A stretch of 60,000 bases of DNA from Glandiceps talaboti (GCF_964340395.1 NC_135553.1:13780501-13840500); one strand, 5' to 3'; counted from the first letter of the stretch, positions 42,001-54,549 are shown. A program made the numbers and translations. Notes: generated from the sequence alone by a model not told the origin.

Positions 42001-45000
42001 CTAAATTAAATGAGGAAGTTCAAATTTGGTTACCACTTGTGTAACGCTGTGATGTTAAACAAGAGAAAACTGGAGTATCTGAGGAAAATGTGTGTTGTTT
42101 AGTAGAGTTAGATCATCATTGTTGCCAGGAGCAGTGTGCCTTCTAATTTTAGACAATACTTTTTAGTTTTGGGTCGAAATGATGAAAAATTTAGTTTTCT
42201 TGCGAGTCACCCATCACATAGTGAGGGATAGGGGACAATAAATTTTGGTGCATCATAAGAAATTGATGTATCAGGAGGGTGTCAATTTGACCTAGAGGGT
42301 TCACTGGCCAAAAGCATGGGTAGAATATCTGAGTCTTTGTAAAAACAACTTTTCTCATCTAGCGAACAGAATAACAATGTAGTGTCAAGACGTAAGCCTG
42401 TTTTACCTACCTCAAAAAAATGGTTCATTAAGATTACGACCAAGCTAAATTATAAAAAAGTACATCATATTCAAATAGAAGTAAATGGTGTTTTACATTT
42501 GTTTGCACAACATAGTATTTTCACTGTGTCATGTTCACAGAAAAAATGCATGCAGATAATTTTAGGAAGTGTCAAGTTCACCTCCATGTATTGTAAGTTG
42601 TTTTGTAATCTTAGCAAATGATATCATTTCATTCCATCCTTAGCAATATCAGAATGACAGTGAAGATAACCAGCAGTTCTTACAACTATTGTCTACAAAC
42701 ATCGATGTCTTTGTCAATCGTATGAAGAGTGATTCACAGAGAGGACGTAGTATTGCCAATGATACGTCGGTCCAAGGATTGTTTCAGACTATCACCACCA
42801 TGAACCCACAACTGATGAAGATTGTAGATGAACTCGAAGATCATAGAAGTAAGTCCTGTGTCTATTTCACGTAGAATATCATTGATAGCATTCTGGTAAT
42901 TCTGAAAACATCCAGTAGATTAGAATAACGTCGTGACAGTTTGAAAGTACCTGACAACAGTATCTGTGAAAGCTTGTCACTTGGTAGTATAGCTGGCCTT
43001 CGACGACCATGAATGCATTCATGATGGATGCAGCTCGATTGAACCATTCACTGACTGGGATGGAACTACCACGTGTACAATTTTGGTCAAACAAATGAGA
43101 AATATCACTAATTGCACTACTTGTAGCTCTGAGCTCTAATTCTAATGTCACAGTCTCCTTCCTTTCATTAAAGTTCCAAAACAGTATTTGGTAAAACATA
43201 TATTGGACCATCGCATTCTGTTGTATTGACAGCAACTTGTCAGTAATCAGTTTGAGAATATTAGTCACTCACTATATTACTATATTATATATATTCATGA
43301 AGGGAATGTCTAAATGTGAATGCAGGTATTTTATGCTCTGACCTACATTACCTTAACTGTATTAATTGTATTTTTTTATTCAACTATTGATGGTTAGATC
43401 ACATGGAGTCCCTACAAGACAAACTAGCTCAGCTACGCGATGCCAGGGAAGCACTTGACGCTCTGCGTGAAGATCATCGTGAAAAACTACAGAGAGAGGC
43501 CGAAGAGGCTGAAAGACAGAGGCAAATTCAAATAGCACAGAAATTAGAGATTATGAGACAAAAGAAACAGGTATGACAGTTGTATATATCAAGAGGGATG
43601 AAAGAGTTTCGCAATGTATTGTTTCAACTTAGCTAATGAACTTATTAATGTCACACCAAGTATTATTCACTCAACTAACAGTAAAATTCGTCCCTATCAT
43701 CAGTTAATACTTTTAAGTCCAACGTTACAACAGTTAACAAAGTATTAATTGTAACATGGCACTGTTCTTCATTTCATAAGAGCCAGGTGAATTCTTATCT
43801 TCAAATAGCGATATCTGAAAGAAATGAATGTATATACTCTGTAATGTTAACTCATTCTGTTTTCTTTCATCCCGTAGGAATATTTGGCCTACCAACGTCA
43901 GTTAGCACTACAAAGGCTACAGGAACAAGAACGTGAAATGCAGATGAGATTAGAACAACAGAAACAGCAACAACAGATGAGACCCATGCAATATACCATG
44001 CATTATGCACCACAGGGTCCTCCACCACCCAATCAACAATACAATCAACCACCACCACCACCCCCACAACAGGTTAGTATGGTGTTAAAAATCTACCCCC
44101 ACTCCCATAACAGGTTACTATTGGGGAACACATATCGACCAGACCCCCAAAGTTGATGAGTATATATAGAAACACAAATGTTCCACACTCCAAAACAAGC
44201 TAAGTGTAGAATCACAATCACTTCCTACCGCAGGCTATTATGTGTATGATGAGTTATGACATCACAATCTATCCATACCCTGTAGTAGGTATGTATGGCA
44301 ACAGAAATGTGTCCCACCCTCAACATAGTTGAGTAAGGTACCGTAAATATGTCCCACTCTGCAACAGGTTAGTATAAAATCACAAAGTGTGTATGTTAGG
44401 ATAGTTTGTAATGTGTAGTATATTTTGCTTTTAGTGTGTAGTATATATGCAACAGTGTGTTTTTTCACAGATGGTCATCAATTTTAATATCTTATTACAG
44501 CTAATATATTGTGTTTCTTTCGTTATCATAGGCGTTCGGCAGTCCACCAGGGTCCATGCACAACTCTCCAGTTCACACATACAAAATGGAACAGCAGCCC
44601 CCACCTCCAGGACAAGGGGTTCCAACTCAAGCCCCACAAGTGAATGGAGTCAACCAAGGTCCCCAATACAGCCAACCCAACCAATATCCTCCCCAACAGA
44701 ATTCTTCATTTACCGCTGGCCCCCCAGGGCAGCAGCAGCAGTATCCCCCTCCCCAACAAGCTCAATACCCCGGCCAGCCATCAAGCCTTAGTGCACCCCC
44801 TTCGTTAGATTATCACATGAGTCAGGCACCATCGTTGGACTATCAGCCCAGTTCTTTGGATTACCAACAGAATAACATGTACAGTATGCAGAGTATGGCC
44901 AATGCACTACCGCCTCAACAAAACCAACAACAGCCACCACCACCACCACAACAACAACAACAACAACAACAACAACCATATGGAATGAACCAACCACCAC

Positions 45001-45098
45001 CACCACCACAAGGTAATATGTATCAGCAACCAATGCAGTCAGGGCCCCCACAGCAACTGCCGCCACAACAAGAGGCTCAACTTATTTCATTCGACTAG
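29917..45098 (+). CDS. HGS: Hepatocyte growth factor-regulated tyrosine kinase substrate (HRS, ESCRT-0)
   Basis: Complete gene, 17 coding exons, all with GT..AG borders and matching phases, 2265 nt, 754 aa (human HRS is 777). Exons: 29917-29956, 31815-31899, 32878-32953, 34952-35044, 35932-36052, 36603-36655, 37172-37240, 37898-38022, 39081-39159, 40023-40115, 40588-40671, 41283-41318, 41719-41889, 42644-42848, 43398-43570, 43878-44072, 44532-45098. The start MFGSSKGSFDKLV followed by DKATSQLLLEPDWD aligns with the HRS N terminus. HRS and STAM form ESCRT-0 on early endosomes, sorting ubiquitinated receptors into multivesicular bodies. Domains in order are VHS, FYVE, UIM, PSAP motif, GAT/coiled coil, a Gln/Pro-rich tail and a clathrin box. 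A near-identical copy of exons 13-17 lies at 54928-58313. Confidence 0.95.
33372..33400. repeat. Perfect 13-bp stem hairpin in HGS intron 3
   Basis: GGGCTACCAATTT, CTG, AAATTGGTAGCCC: a perfect stem with a three-base loop. Related TGGTAGCC/GGTTACC words recur over the next 200 bp. Confidence 0.7.
37172..38022 (+). other. HGS: HGS exons 7-8: FYVE zinc finger
   Basis: Exon 7 gives APEWVDGDVCHRCRVEFG and exon 8 gives HHCRHCGQVFCSKCSSK, then IPKFGIEKEVRVCEACYDKL. The WxxD motif, the R+HHCR.CG core (QRKHHCRHCG across the splice) and the RVC motif are all present, with eight zinc-binding cysteine/histidine positions. FYVE binds phosphatidylinositol 3-phosphate and anchors HRS to endosomes. Confidence 0.93.
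39294..39876. repeat. 28-bp minisatellite, ~20 copies, in HGS intron 9
   Basis: The unit is close to ACAAGTTCACATCCATTTTACAACTGTT (shown here as ACAAGTTCAC, ATCCATTTTA, CAACTGTT). Copies at the right end are almost identical and those at the left more diverged, as expected for recent growth at one end. Confidence 0.92.
40023..40115 (+). other. HGS: HGS exon 10: ubiquitin-interacting motif
   Basis: Encodes QEEEDLQLAMALSLDEAE, matching the UIM consensus (acidic cluster, Ala, central Ser, acidic end). This is the ubiquitin-binding element for cargo. It is absent from the partial copy at 54.9-58.3 kb. Confidence 0.93.
40196..40392. repeat. ~73-bp tandem repeat, three copies, in HGS intron 10
   Basis: GGTAAAATCTAC recurs at 40215, 40289 and 40361, each followed by AGTTCCCC-like and TTTACC-like words. 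Confidence 0.8.
41719..41889 (+). other. HGS: HGS exon 13: linker with PSAP late-domain-like motif
   Basis: Encodes LARYLNRNYWEQKHDEQ followed by SSATPSAPASAEI. PSAP is the tetrapeptide by which HRS recruits TSG101 of ESCRT-I. The first residues belong to the conserved HRS region before the helical core. Confidence 0.85.
42644..44072 (+). other. HGS: HGS exons 14-16: GAT/coiled-coil core
   Basis: Exon 14 encodes FLQLLSTNIDVFVNRMKSD, and exons 15-16 encode a charged helical region (DKLAQLRDAREALDALREDH, EEAERQRQIQIAQKLEIMRQ). This is the region that pairs with STAM to form ESCRT-0. Confidence 0.9.
42849..43397 (-). other. HGS intron 14 with antisense protein-like open frame
   Basis: The minus strand is open from 43268 to 42879 (~129 codons, beginning at a GTG). 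The text looks protein-like (IPVSEWFNRAASIMNAFMVV) and a donor-like CAG|GTACTT lies at ~42957. It might be a nested exon or a gene fragment. I do not recognise the family. The same frame is in the second copy (56088-56477). Confidence 0.25.
44532..45098 (+). other. HGS: HGS exon 17: Gln/Pro-rich tail with clathrin box
   Basis: Low-complexity Pro/Gln/Tyr-rich C terminus with a (CAA)n run coding nine Gln here. It ends EAQLISFD, the conserved HRS clathrin-box terminus, then TAG at 45096-45098. The copy downstream has eleven Gln in the same run. Confidence 0.93.
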
Positions 45099-45548
45099 TG
45101 CCGTGGCACTGGACCTGCATGTATATTTATAAAACCTATTTGCTAATCTATTGTCAATTTGCTATTATAACTTTTACCCAATACATAAGCGATTCCAGCA
45201 ATTTGTAATTTTTGTCACACAACAGATAATTTACAACATTATTTCTTCATTTTTGAATCATCTAGATTTACAAAATCATGCAAGTCACATTAAAAATAAC
45301 ACTATGGGCATTTCTGTTTTTTCCAGCGTGTCTGATCGCTTTGGCACAGGTGTATATGCTATGAACAGAAGCTCAATAGTTGTCTGTGTTAAACAGTTTA
45401 TCTGGACTGTCAAAGTTTTCAGTTCATCAATTTAAATGTTATTGTAGTCTTGGTAGGAACTGTATTCTATTCTTAATCATTCAAGTGATGTCAAACGGTT
45501 TATGTCATTCTCTGTGTACTTTGCTAATGTGTATTTCGGTGAAAATTA

Positions 45549-45562
45549 CCACTAGAGGGCGC
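45549..45562 (+). promoter_or_regulatory. CTCF-like motif in HGS 3' flank, copy 1
   Basis: CCACTAGAGGGCGC fits the core CTCF consensus CCASYAGRKGGCRS at every position. It lies 450 bp after the HGS stop. The motif is duplicated at 58764-58777. Binding is not shown by sequence alone. Confidence 0.45.
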
Positions 45563-47807
45563 TATTCGAAGAAAACCAGATATTTTCAATAGGGCGATGT
45601 TTAAGAAATTTCTCATTAATTTATATCATAGTCAAAATACATGGTTTGCGATCACTTTGTAAACTACACAGTAGTATGCCTATAACAGAGGAATAATATA
45701 GATTTACCTAACACCTGTAATAATACAACGCTTTTACTGAATGTAAGTACACATACTTGGATGTCGTAGAGCAAACTTCAGTGCCCGAAAGTCAGGGAGA
45801 CCAATTTCAATATTGGTACAAGCTTACAATCTAGTTACTACAAGTCAATCATAGAGCCCCTCTTTTCAAATGGTGAACATGTACAATTCTAGACTACATG
45901 TGACCTTACATGGTGAAATACCATTTTTGGTCATGAGTATTAATTTTTTATGACGCCGTGTCAGAATAGTTAAGTCTGAGAATGCAAATGTAAGCCAGTG
46001 TTCGAACATGTCAACCTGGCACATTGGTGTTTACAAAATTCCTGTAACATCAAAACAATAACTGTGGAGGATACTCTACTACTGACTGCTACAAAACAAC
46101 GTCATGTCATTTTTTGTTGGCAGTGGAGGTGAACATGCTTAAAAAAGTTTGGTAAAAATTAAACAGGAAACACATGGAATCTTGTTAAATAAATAAATGT
46201 CATGGTTTCTTCACAAATTTTGGCCTTTTTTAATAAAAAAGTTACATTTTTAATGTCAGAAATATTTAACTAACACCCCATTCCATGACATGATATTTAT
46301 CACTCAATCAAAGTACTGGCAGAAAGCGTCAAAATTTTACAAAGCACAAATTGAAAGTAGCTTCTGTTGATTATACAAAGTAGTGCCCTGAAAAGGATTT
46401 AATTCTCCGGGGAAAGAAAAGATATATGTTTCCATGGAAACAGTATGACACGCTGTCATAGGGAAAGGGACGTACTTTGAGTAAATTTAAATTTGCTGAT
46501 TTCTACAAAATCTCTTGCCTTTTTTTGAATCCATCATTTAAAAGGAGACAGTCCTGAAATTCATCCTGATTTGGGTATTGCTGTGTGACATGAAAATCGA
46601 TTTTACATTAATATTGTCATCAAAGAATACTCATATTATTGAGATTTACCGACAGAACACCCCACTTACATTGATCAGCTATATAATGTATGATGTATTC
46701 CATAATGTGATTTCAGAGACTTGGTACTGTGACAATTGGTGTAGAAAATCAACTTTCTAAACTAACTGTATTTTTGTAGTACAGTTGGATCCTACATATC
46801 TTGGTGACTTTGAGACTGTTGTAGTAAGGATTATAGCATTAGTACTCAGTGTGTTGCCTCCCCATGCCCATGCTTATACAACCAGTAAGTTCAGTGACGT
46901 TCTCAACGTTCTTCCCTGTGAACTCCACAGGTCAGGATATACAGGTCACAAAGGTCAAAGTTCAGTCTCCTTTCCTAGTGCATATCATTCTATGTAAATT
47001 ATGATTTACAAAACATGTTTTGACATTTTTTTATATATATAAATAGTGTATGCACTTCAAACTGGCTTGTTCTTTACTTGATACTCTCAGAAACCATTGT
47101 TGAGAATATTATCTTAAAAAAAATTGGTCAAAAAAAAATTTTCTTCCTAGTTGACAGTTCAAACTTGACTAATGTAATATATTCATACTTTTAACCTAAT
47201 CTGCATATTGTGACTAAATTTGCATATTTAAAAGATACCATTTTATTGGACAGTATGGATTGCCAGATGTAGAGAATACTTGAGGTAATATTGTTGTGAT
47301 TGTAGCTGAGACTCAGCTCCAAGTTTAATGTAAGATAATGTTGAGATGTGTTGTAATGGACAGAGATGGTGTTTATTTACACTCAGATTGTAATTTAATC
47401 AGTGCATTTTGTAGGTGTAGTTTCTAGTGTAGAGATTAAATCAGTCCAGAACAACTGATTATTGTCATTTGTGTCAAATTTATTTTCTGATTGGAAGAAT
47501 TTCACATGAGTATTAAGTTGTCACATTGTAGACTTGGGATTGATACTGTTTTAAGTTGTTACCATGACAACCATGTTAAATGATTCTTTATCTTACAATT
47601 CAAATCGAAGTCATATCTTTAGTGAAATGCTTTGTAAAGTGTACCTAGTACCTGTCACAACCACTTTCTGAAAATTCTGTCACTGATGAAATCCTTTCAA
47701 ACAAACCTCTTTCATGACTCCAAAAGATGTATTTCCTACAGTGTACACACTTTACTTCCTAATTTTTCAATGTGTTGTCCTAATGCTTCAATGTACTTTC
47801 AGTAGAA

Positions 47808-48024
47808 GTAACACTGAAGTAAAACACTTTCTCTTTGTGCTACACTCATTTATAGCATTCATATCAAGTGTAAAAGTGTACCGTCTCATTTAGTTTATTT
47901 ATAAGCCTAGCATGTGGCCTTTCTAATGTGGTCAATCAGCAAATGAAATAGTATACTTCTACACTTGATATGGATGCTATAAACGATTGTGGTACATAAA
48001 GAAAATGCTTTACTTTGGAGTTAT
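47808..48024. mobile_element. MITE-like inverted repeat in HGS 3' flank
   Basis: Arms 47808-47881 and 47951-48024 pair imperfectly. The best block is TTTATAGCAT.CATATCAAG and its reverse complement. No coding capacity. Confidence 0.65.
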
Positions 48025-48509
48025 GGGTTGTATTTTTCCAAAAAGAGCAATGGACTCAATACACTGCTCTCAGCAGAAATCTAGACATGAATGCTCAAAA
48101 GTTTGGCCTTCATGCCTTTGAAATCAAGCAAAATGAAAAAAATATCAGTGACATTATAGCAAACGACAGTTAGGAACCTTTTTTTTATCGCAGTTATGAC
48201 TGGGGACACTGTTCTTGAAGGAACATGATTTCAAATGCTTAGATGCTACTATATTCATTTGTATGTGATCAATACGAATTTCTTGATACACCCTTTCTTC
48301 TGTGATAAATTCATAGATACAAACTTGAAAGTGTAAACAGAGCGAAGAGAATAGTCAATTATTTGATTGTAAGAAAAGAGAGCGATAAGAAATTGTACAT
48401 GTGTAATTTATTTAACTCATAACATTAATTCTTCAGTCGAACTTACTATGAAATGACTTATTAGTATCCATGTTATTGTTATTCAGATTGTACTTGTCAA
48501 TTTCATTTA

Positions 48510-48800
48510 TAAAGTGCACAATGTAAGGCAAAGAAGTATGTATTTATGCTAATTATATTCGTGAGTGTTCTGATATGCAAATGATCATTAATCATATCTT
48601 GATTATTGAGCATATTCATTGGCTCGGCCTTGTGCACTAAATAATTTCATCAAGAGTGCAATGAGGGGGATATTAGTATTCACTTCTACTATAAGTGAGT
48701 GTGGTGTTATGCAAATGATCTGCTTATCGCATGTTTATATATTTAGAATATTCATGAGCCTCGCATTGTGCACTGAATAATTTCATTTACAGTGTGGATG
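48510..48800. repeat. Two-copy ~141-bp tandem repeat
   Basis: Both copies hold ATGCAAATGATC, a TATTCAT block, then TTGTGCACT.AATAATTTCAT. The octamer ATGCAAAT is present in each. Confidence 0.7.
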
Positions 48801-50761
48801 TATGAAATTGTGTTCAAAAGACATCCTGTCCAGTAGGAATTGTGCCATGTAGTTCAAATACAAAGTTCCATGTATACATTGATTGATACTGAAATTTGTG
48901 TGTAGTATAGCTAATGTGTCTGTGTATTAGAATAGTTGAAGCATCAACCACTTAGAAGAAGGAGAGATTGTTATGTGTTTGAAGAAACGATATTTTACTC
49001 ATGAAAATTAGTATGCGGGGAAAAGTGCAACAAATAGTTTATGTATGTTGGAAAAATGGACCTTTGTTGATGGGTGGTGTTAGTGACAGCAGTTTGGAGT
49101 AAAATAAATGGAGGCACAACCTTGTAAAAAGTTAAATATTTGCATAACTTACACACACAAAAAAAATGAAATAATACAAAGTATTGCAGATTTCCCGATT
49201 ATGTTATCGCATTATACACTAAATGAACATATATATTGTTGAATTATGAAATGCTATGTACCTTTGGTAGGTCATATTTGTGATGACATGAATGCAATAC
49301 GAGTAAGGAAATTATTTGAGTGCACATGTACACATTTTATTTTTGAGGGGGAGGAGCTTATTTAGGGCAAGATACAAGGAGGTTTAGTATTCAGTTACGC
49401 CATTATGTATACGAGTACTGTCTGATATTCAAATTAAATGAAAATTTGTTTATATGCCACAAACCAGATGATTAGTTCGAGAAAGAAGGCTGTAGGAGAC
49501 CTTTACCCATGGAAGCATTATAAGTTAAGACTAATTGCATGTTCACTGACTTTGAACCAATCTGAACCCCACTTTTTGAGAGGGTTCTATGTGAAAAGGG
49601 GTTAGTGTCATTTCGTAACGGAATAATAGACTGCGAAAAGCGAAAGTGTTCTCAACGTGTGTTAGTTGCAATGTAAATTTTAGCTGCTGCTGTTATTAAA
49701 GCAGCAAATGTCTTTAATTTGAAAAAAACACTCATAAATGTGTTTCTTTGTATTAAAGTGTAATGTAACGAACATTTGTCGTTCATCTTTGTCGTGTTTT
49801 GTCCAAATCTAAAAATATTTCATGCATTAGTTATCTTTAAAGGGGCACAGGCTTTTTTTCTGCATATTGAAAGGTACCCACTGTATTCTACTTACTGGTG
49901 TACACTCAACCATCATGTACAATTGACTGAACTCAAACCTGGTATTAAGATATAACTCATGAACCTGATGACGTAATTTATCATGTGTGTCAAAAATGTA
50001 CAGGAACTCCCTACTATGCAATTAACAGTTCAAACAATGTCAGAACACAAATTGTAATGTCATGGAAGGCATACATCAACATTATCTAGTACTCATAGTT
50101 TAATCAAAGTTTTTTGTAAGTATTTTCATTACTTGAGTAAAAAGTTTGTAAACTCAGCTTGTGCCACTTTAACATGGGAAGAATGACTGAATGAATGTTT
50201 CAGAAATAGTGACATACAATAAGTTGAAAGCTTCGGAAATTTCTGTCTGTCTGCTTCATCATGCCCCGTACAGACATAGACGTGGGGGGGGGGAGTTTCC
50301 TCACATGTCTATTAATATCTCAATCAGACCAAAGTCAAGGCAAAAAATAAAGAATTGTTTCTGGTCAGGACATTTTGTCTAAAGTCGCGCGACGACGAGA
50401 TTTTTTTAGATTTTCAACAAACCTGTACCTCTACTACATGTATTTATGGCAGTTGCTTAGTACATTAGAGCAAGTGTGTGTGTGTGCTTGTTCATGATTA
50501 CCTATGCAGTTGTCTTCACTGAAGTAGGAAGGGCTATTTCCCCTGGATCTGCAGACTGCATGGGCTGCACAAACACATACAAAAGGAACGTATTCTTTTT
50601 GGCCAAGTATTTATTCATTAATATGTGTTCACACATGTCACTCACAGTGTGGACAACATATATAAAAAACGCCCACTGGTATTTACATATTTTTAAAAAT
50701 CTGTTCATTGCATGCTTACAAGACTGGGCACATCTACTCAATAAATGCCATTGGATAATGA

Positions 50762-50774
50762 AATAAAGTTTATT
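50762..50774. terminator. Back-to-back poly(A) signals
   Basis: The bases AATAAAGTTTATT hold AATAAA on the plus strand (50762-50767) and on the minus strand (50769-50774). The minus-strand signal lies ~117 nt after the SLC16-like stop codon and is its best poly(A) signal. The plus-strand one could serve transcripts coming from the HGS side. Confidence 0.5.
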
Positions 50775-50890
50775 TACATCTATAGCTGATTATATAAAGC
50801 CGGCTGGAGCAACAAAAATGATAAATGCTTTTGGCCATGGTGTGAGTAAGTTTTCGTGAGGTATTAAATATTGTCGTAAAAAGGCGCTAT

Positions 50891-51045
50891 TTAAAACGAT
50901 GTACTGTTTGACGTCACATGTGTACATTTGTTCTTAATCTTCGTATACAACCACGCCAAAGGTAGAAATGATGATCCACAGATCAAGACAAGTCCAGCAC
51001 AATGGAATGACGTGTTATAGGAACCAGTATAGTCATATAAATAAC
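50891..51045 (-). CDS. SLC16-like, last exon
   Basis: After acceptor CATAACAG it encodes [20 protein letters not shown], a transmembrane segment and a short polar tail, then TAA. GYLYDxTGSYxxSF is the conserved region between the last two membrane helices of SLC16 carriers. Confidence 0.85.
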
Positions 51046-54000
51046 CTGTTATGATATAAACATACACAAAAAACACCAAATTTATACTGAAACCCTACAA
51101 TATTAACTAAAATTACTGTTTTAAAAGACTTTTCCTTGTTTTCTTTCAATGTTGCTTTTGGTAGCAAGTATATCAAGTATATATGATCGCTCAGTTATCT
51201 TGAACCCTATCAACATACCATAAATGTGTCGACAAATAAGTAAAAAGGTAAATGATCTGTCTTGCGTTCATGAATATTTACATATAGGCCATTTGAGTGC
51301 CCAGTGAGTGTCGAAGGAAGGAAAAGAGTTTTCCGTCACTGTTTTTATATTTTTAATCTACAAAGCCAGGATGCTATTGAGGGGAAAAATATTAGATTTA
51401 ACGGACATTGGTTTTGAATAATGGAAATAGTTTCGAAAAAATACAACCAATGAAAAAAAAAAGTTCGAAATCTCTACTAACCTGAAAAAGGGGGACCCAA
51501 AAGAGTGCCGATGCCAACGAACATCACTGCCATGCCCATACCCTCAGTAAATGTACTTTCACCAACCACCTGTTTGACCATAACGTCGTCAAGGGCAGAG
51601 GAAATTCCACGCGAGAGTCCTATAGTTACCGAGATTCCAACCAAAGATTCAAAGGAACTTGCAAATGGTATAAAGACGGAAACAACTCCAAATACAGCAA
51701 CTCCAAAACAATGAGAATTGACCAAGCCAATGTCAGCATTTGCATATGATAAAACTATTCCAGTTGCTAGGCAACTAACACAGGCGAGAATGCCAATGAT
51801 GGATACCAAGAAAGCTGCATTTTCTTCGCCTGTACCGTTTTTGACAGCATTGTCTACGTAGTGACCGAGTATAATGCTAAGACCAAAGCCACACGTGAAA
51901 CAGTAGATCATCAGTAGAACAGCCACGGGTCTTGCTTTAAATACAGGAATAAAGAAGCACATGACTTGTCTTGCCTTTTCTTTCAAGTTTGATCTGCGTA
52001 TGCGATCATACGTTTCCTCCTGATGAATTTCACTTTCACTTTGTTCCGTACATTCACGAATGCTGGCCGAAGCTCTACTACTTGCTTCGGGGAGGTCAAC
52101 GTCTGATTTGAGATGCAATGGCCTGAGTAACGAGGCAGCAACACAGAAGTTCGCCGATAAAGCTGAAATGACTATCAGTGTCCCCCTCCAGCCATAATAA
52201 TTGATCAAACGTTGGCACAAAATGGGCATTGCAAAACCACCGATGCCACTTGCAGTGACTGCAATGCCATTGGCTAAAGCATAGCGTCTTCTGAAATATC
52301 GACCCAGACTTATACTAGCTGGCAGTATAGACAGACAGAATGAAAAACCTGAAAACGAAGAGGGGGGTAGAGTGTAAAATTTATTGGTTGGTTGGTTGGG
52401 TTGGTTGGTTGGTTGGTTTAAAATTTGTTGATTGATTCATTGATCGATCTATTTATTTTATGTATCCTTGGTAGCTTCTTAAGTAGCCACTACTTCTTTG
52501 CAAGGAGGCCGAGACTAAAAATTAGCAGTCAGAACTACAATAAACAAATGACACAGACATATTTACGACGACAGGACAGTTAAAACATGTGAAACAGTGA
52601 AGTCACACAGCAAAACGTAAAACTGTTTCTCACTCCCTAAAAATATTTTGCATAAAAATTTAGAAGGGATTTTCAAAGACTGACAGTTCCATATTTTGAC
52701 CTGAATTCTAAAAAGGTAACTCCAATGGACAGGAAACTCTCAGCTATGTATTTTGATTTCGGTTTGTAAAAATCAGTCGGAAATCTCATGGAATAGTTTG
52801 TGAATTGTGTTCCTGGTAATAAAATCGCCGCCCTTATGATTACTATGATGTTTCCTATAAATCGAGAGAGACACCCAACCCAGCTCGTGTGACTGTTTAA
52901 ACATAATGTATGTTTGTACTGGGATCCCTCGGTCGGCACCAAAGATTAAACGTGGGGGACGCTCTATACAACCGCCATTTGTAATAATTGCCGATATTTG
53001 TAAAAAAAAATGTAATAAAAATCACGTTTTCCATTTAATATAACATATATTTGTAATAATTGCAGAGATTTGTAATATTTTCTGTGAATGACATGGAAAT
53101 GTAATACATTTCATTGAAAAACAATGTAATACAAATGTCGAATTAAATTTGCAATAACACATGACATTATTAGGGGGGGGGGTGTTCCTTCCTTCCATTC
53201 TACATGTAATGTACAAGAATCACATCGGTTGTACAATGCTCTACACCATTGCCTATTGCTTTTCACCATCACGAATCTTTGAGTCTTAGAGGAAGAGTTG
53301 CATGACCAACTTGCTTGTTGGATAAGCTAACGATTTGGAAGTTTTCAGTCGAAGTTCATTTATGAAGGGGTTTGTCATTTTAAATAACTCCGCCCCCATC
53401 CATGAATATATATAAATTTGTTAGCTTTAATGAATATATCTCATCTTTGATTCGAAATGACAAGGCCCCTTAGGTCACCAATATTTTTCTTTGTATGACA
53501 GAATGATGGAAAATATACAAAGAATGATAATCAAAGTGTTTCCGAAATCTTACCTGCGACAAGTCCACAACTGAAGTACAAGTATACTATACTTGTTGCA
53601 AATGAACTTATAAGAAAAGACACAGCTGATAGTATGCCACCAACCATTGCAACACCACGAAATCCAAACTTCTTACAAAGTATTGATGTCAACGGAGCTG
53701 TAAAATAAACGTACGTAAACTTGTATTCATCGTGTCCTCAGATCTTACAGCTGACTGATTTGGTCACAGATGGCCAAGGAACCGTGTTACAAACAAACAA
53801 CTTAAAAATAAATAAATAAAAAAGAAGAAGAAAACCTCCAGGACTAAACATCCTATGCGTGAGTAAATGATGAAAAATATAAACAATAGAATACTATGTA
53901 TAGCTATACTTCGTCATATCATAACTGTACGGTAAGTGATACAGCGTGCCCATCGAGTCTGTCGAGCACTCATCATGGGTTTGGGTCGGTCACAGAAAAA

Positions 54001-54471
54001 TCCCCAGTTTCCAGTTGGATTCTAACCCGGGACCTCTTCCGACTGCTAATCATGTGCACCACTACGCTACAGGGAGCCAGTTGTGTTTTGTCTAAAGTCG
54101 GGACAAACGTTGTCATATTTTGGTGAGAAATTAACTTTATTGACTAAATAAAGACATCTAGTCCATATCTAAATTAAAACACCCCAAATCTCATAATTAC
54201 CAGGGGATATAATACCCTGACAATATGCTTTATATCTTATCTACTGGGAGATTTTCATACCATACAAACGCTCAGCCTTGCGCAAACTAGTATAGCTCTC
54301 TTTTATACAAAAAGTTTTATATCACCACAGAAATCAATCAGTCAATTCACCAATATCACACAGAAAATAAGTTCTATTTCCCCATAAAAAATAATCATTC
54401 AATCGATCAATAAATCAATCAATCGACCAACCAACCAACCAACCAACCAACCAACCAACCAACCAACCAAC

Positions 54472-54549
<78 letters not shown>

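Larger units (their letters stand above)
41701..46785 (+). repeat. First copy of the HGS 3' duplication
   Basis: The parental segment, within the intact HGS gene from the end of intron 12 through 1.7 kb of 3' flank. The right limit of homology is not known, because the second copy is cut by the window end. Confidence 0.93.
45099..50761. other. HGS 3' UTR and flank
   Basis: AT-rich sequence without a recognisable gene. Poly(A) candidates on the plus strand include AATAAA near 46190 and 50762. It also holds the CTCF-like motif, an inverted repeat (47808) and a tandem repeat (48510). Short plus-strand frames here (such as 46785-46997) lack support. Confidence 0.6.

Noticed and set aside
42382-42621. 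79-codon plus-strand frame in HGS intron 13 (and 55591-55830)
   Set aside because: Its identity in both copies only reflects the recent duplication. It has no acceptor in the right phase and no HRS homology.
44788-45066. Val-rich antisense frames over HGS exon 17 (and 57997-58281)
   Set aside because: Reverse complement of Pro/Gln codons.
52673-52942. 89-codon minus-strand frame in the SLC16-like intron
   Set aside because: No transporter homology, and the flanking exons join in phase without it.
54010-54076. Functional tRNA gene on the minus strand
   Set aside because: A- and B-box-like blocks are present, but the stems do not pair into a proper cloverleaf. A SINE is more likely.
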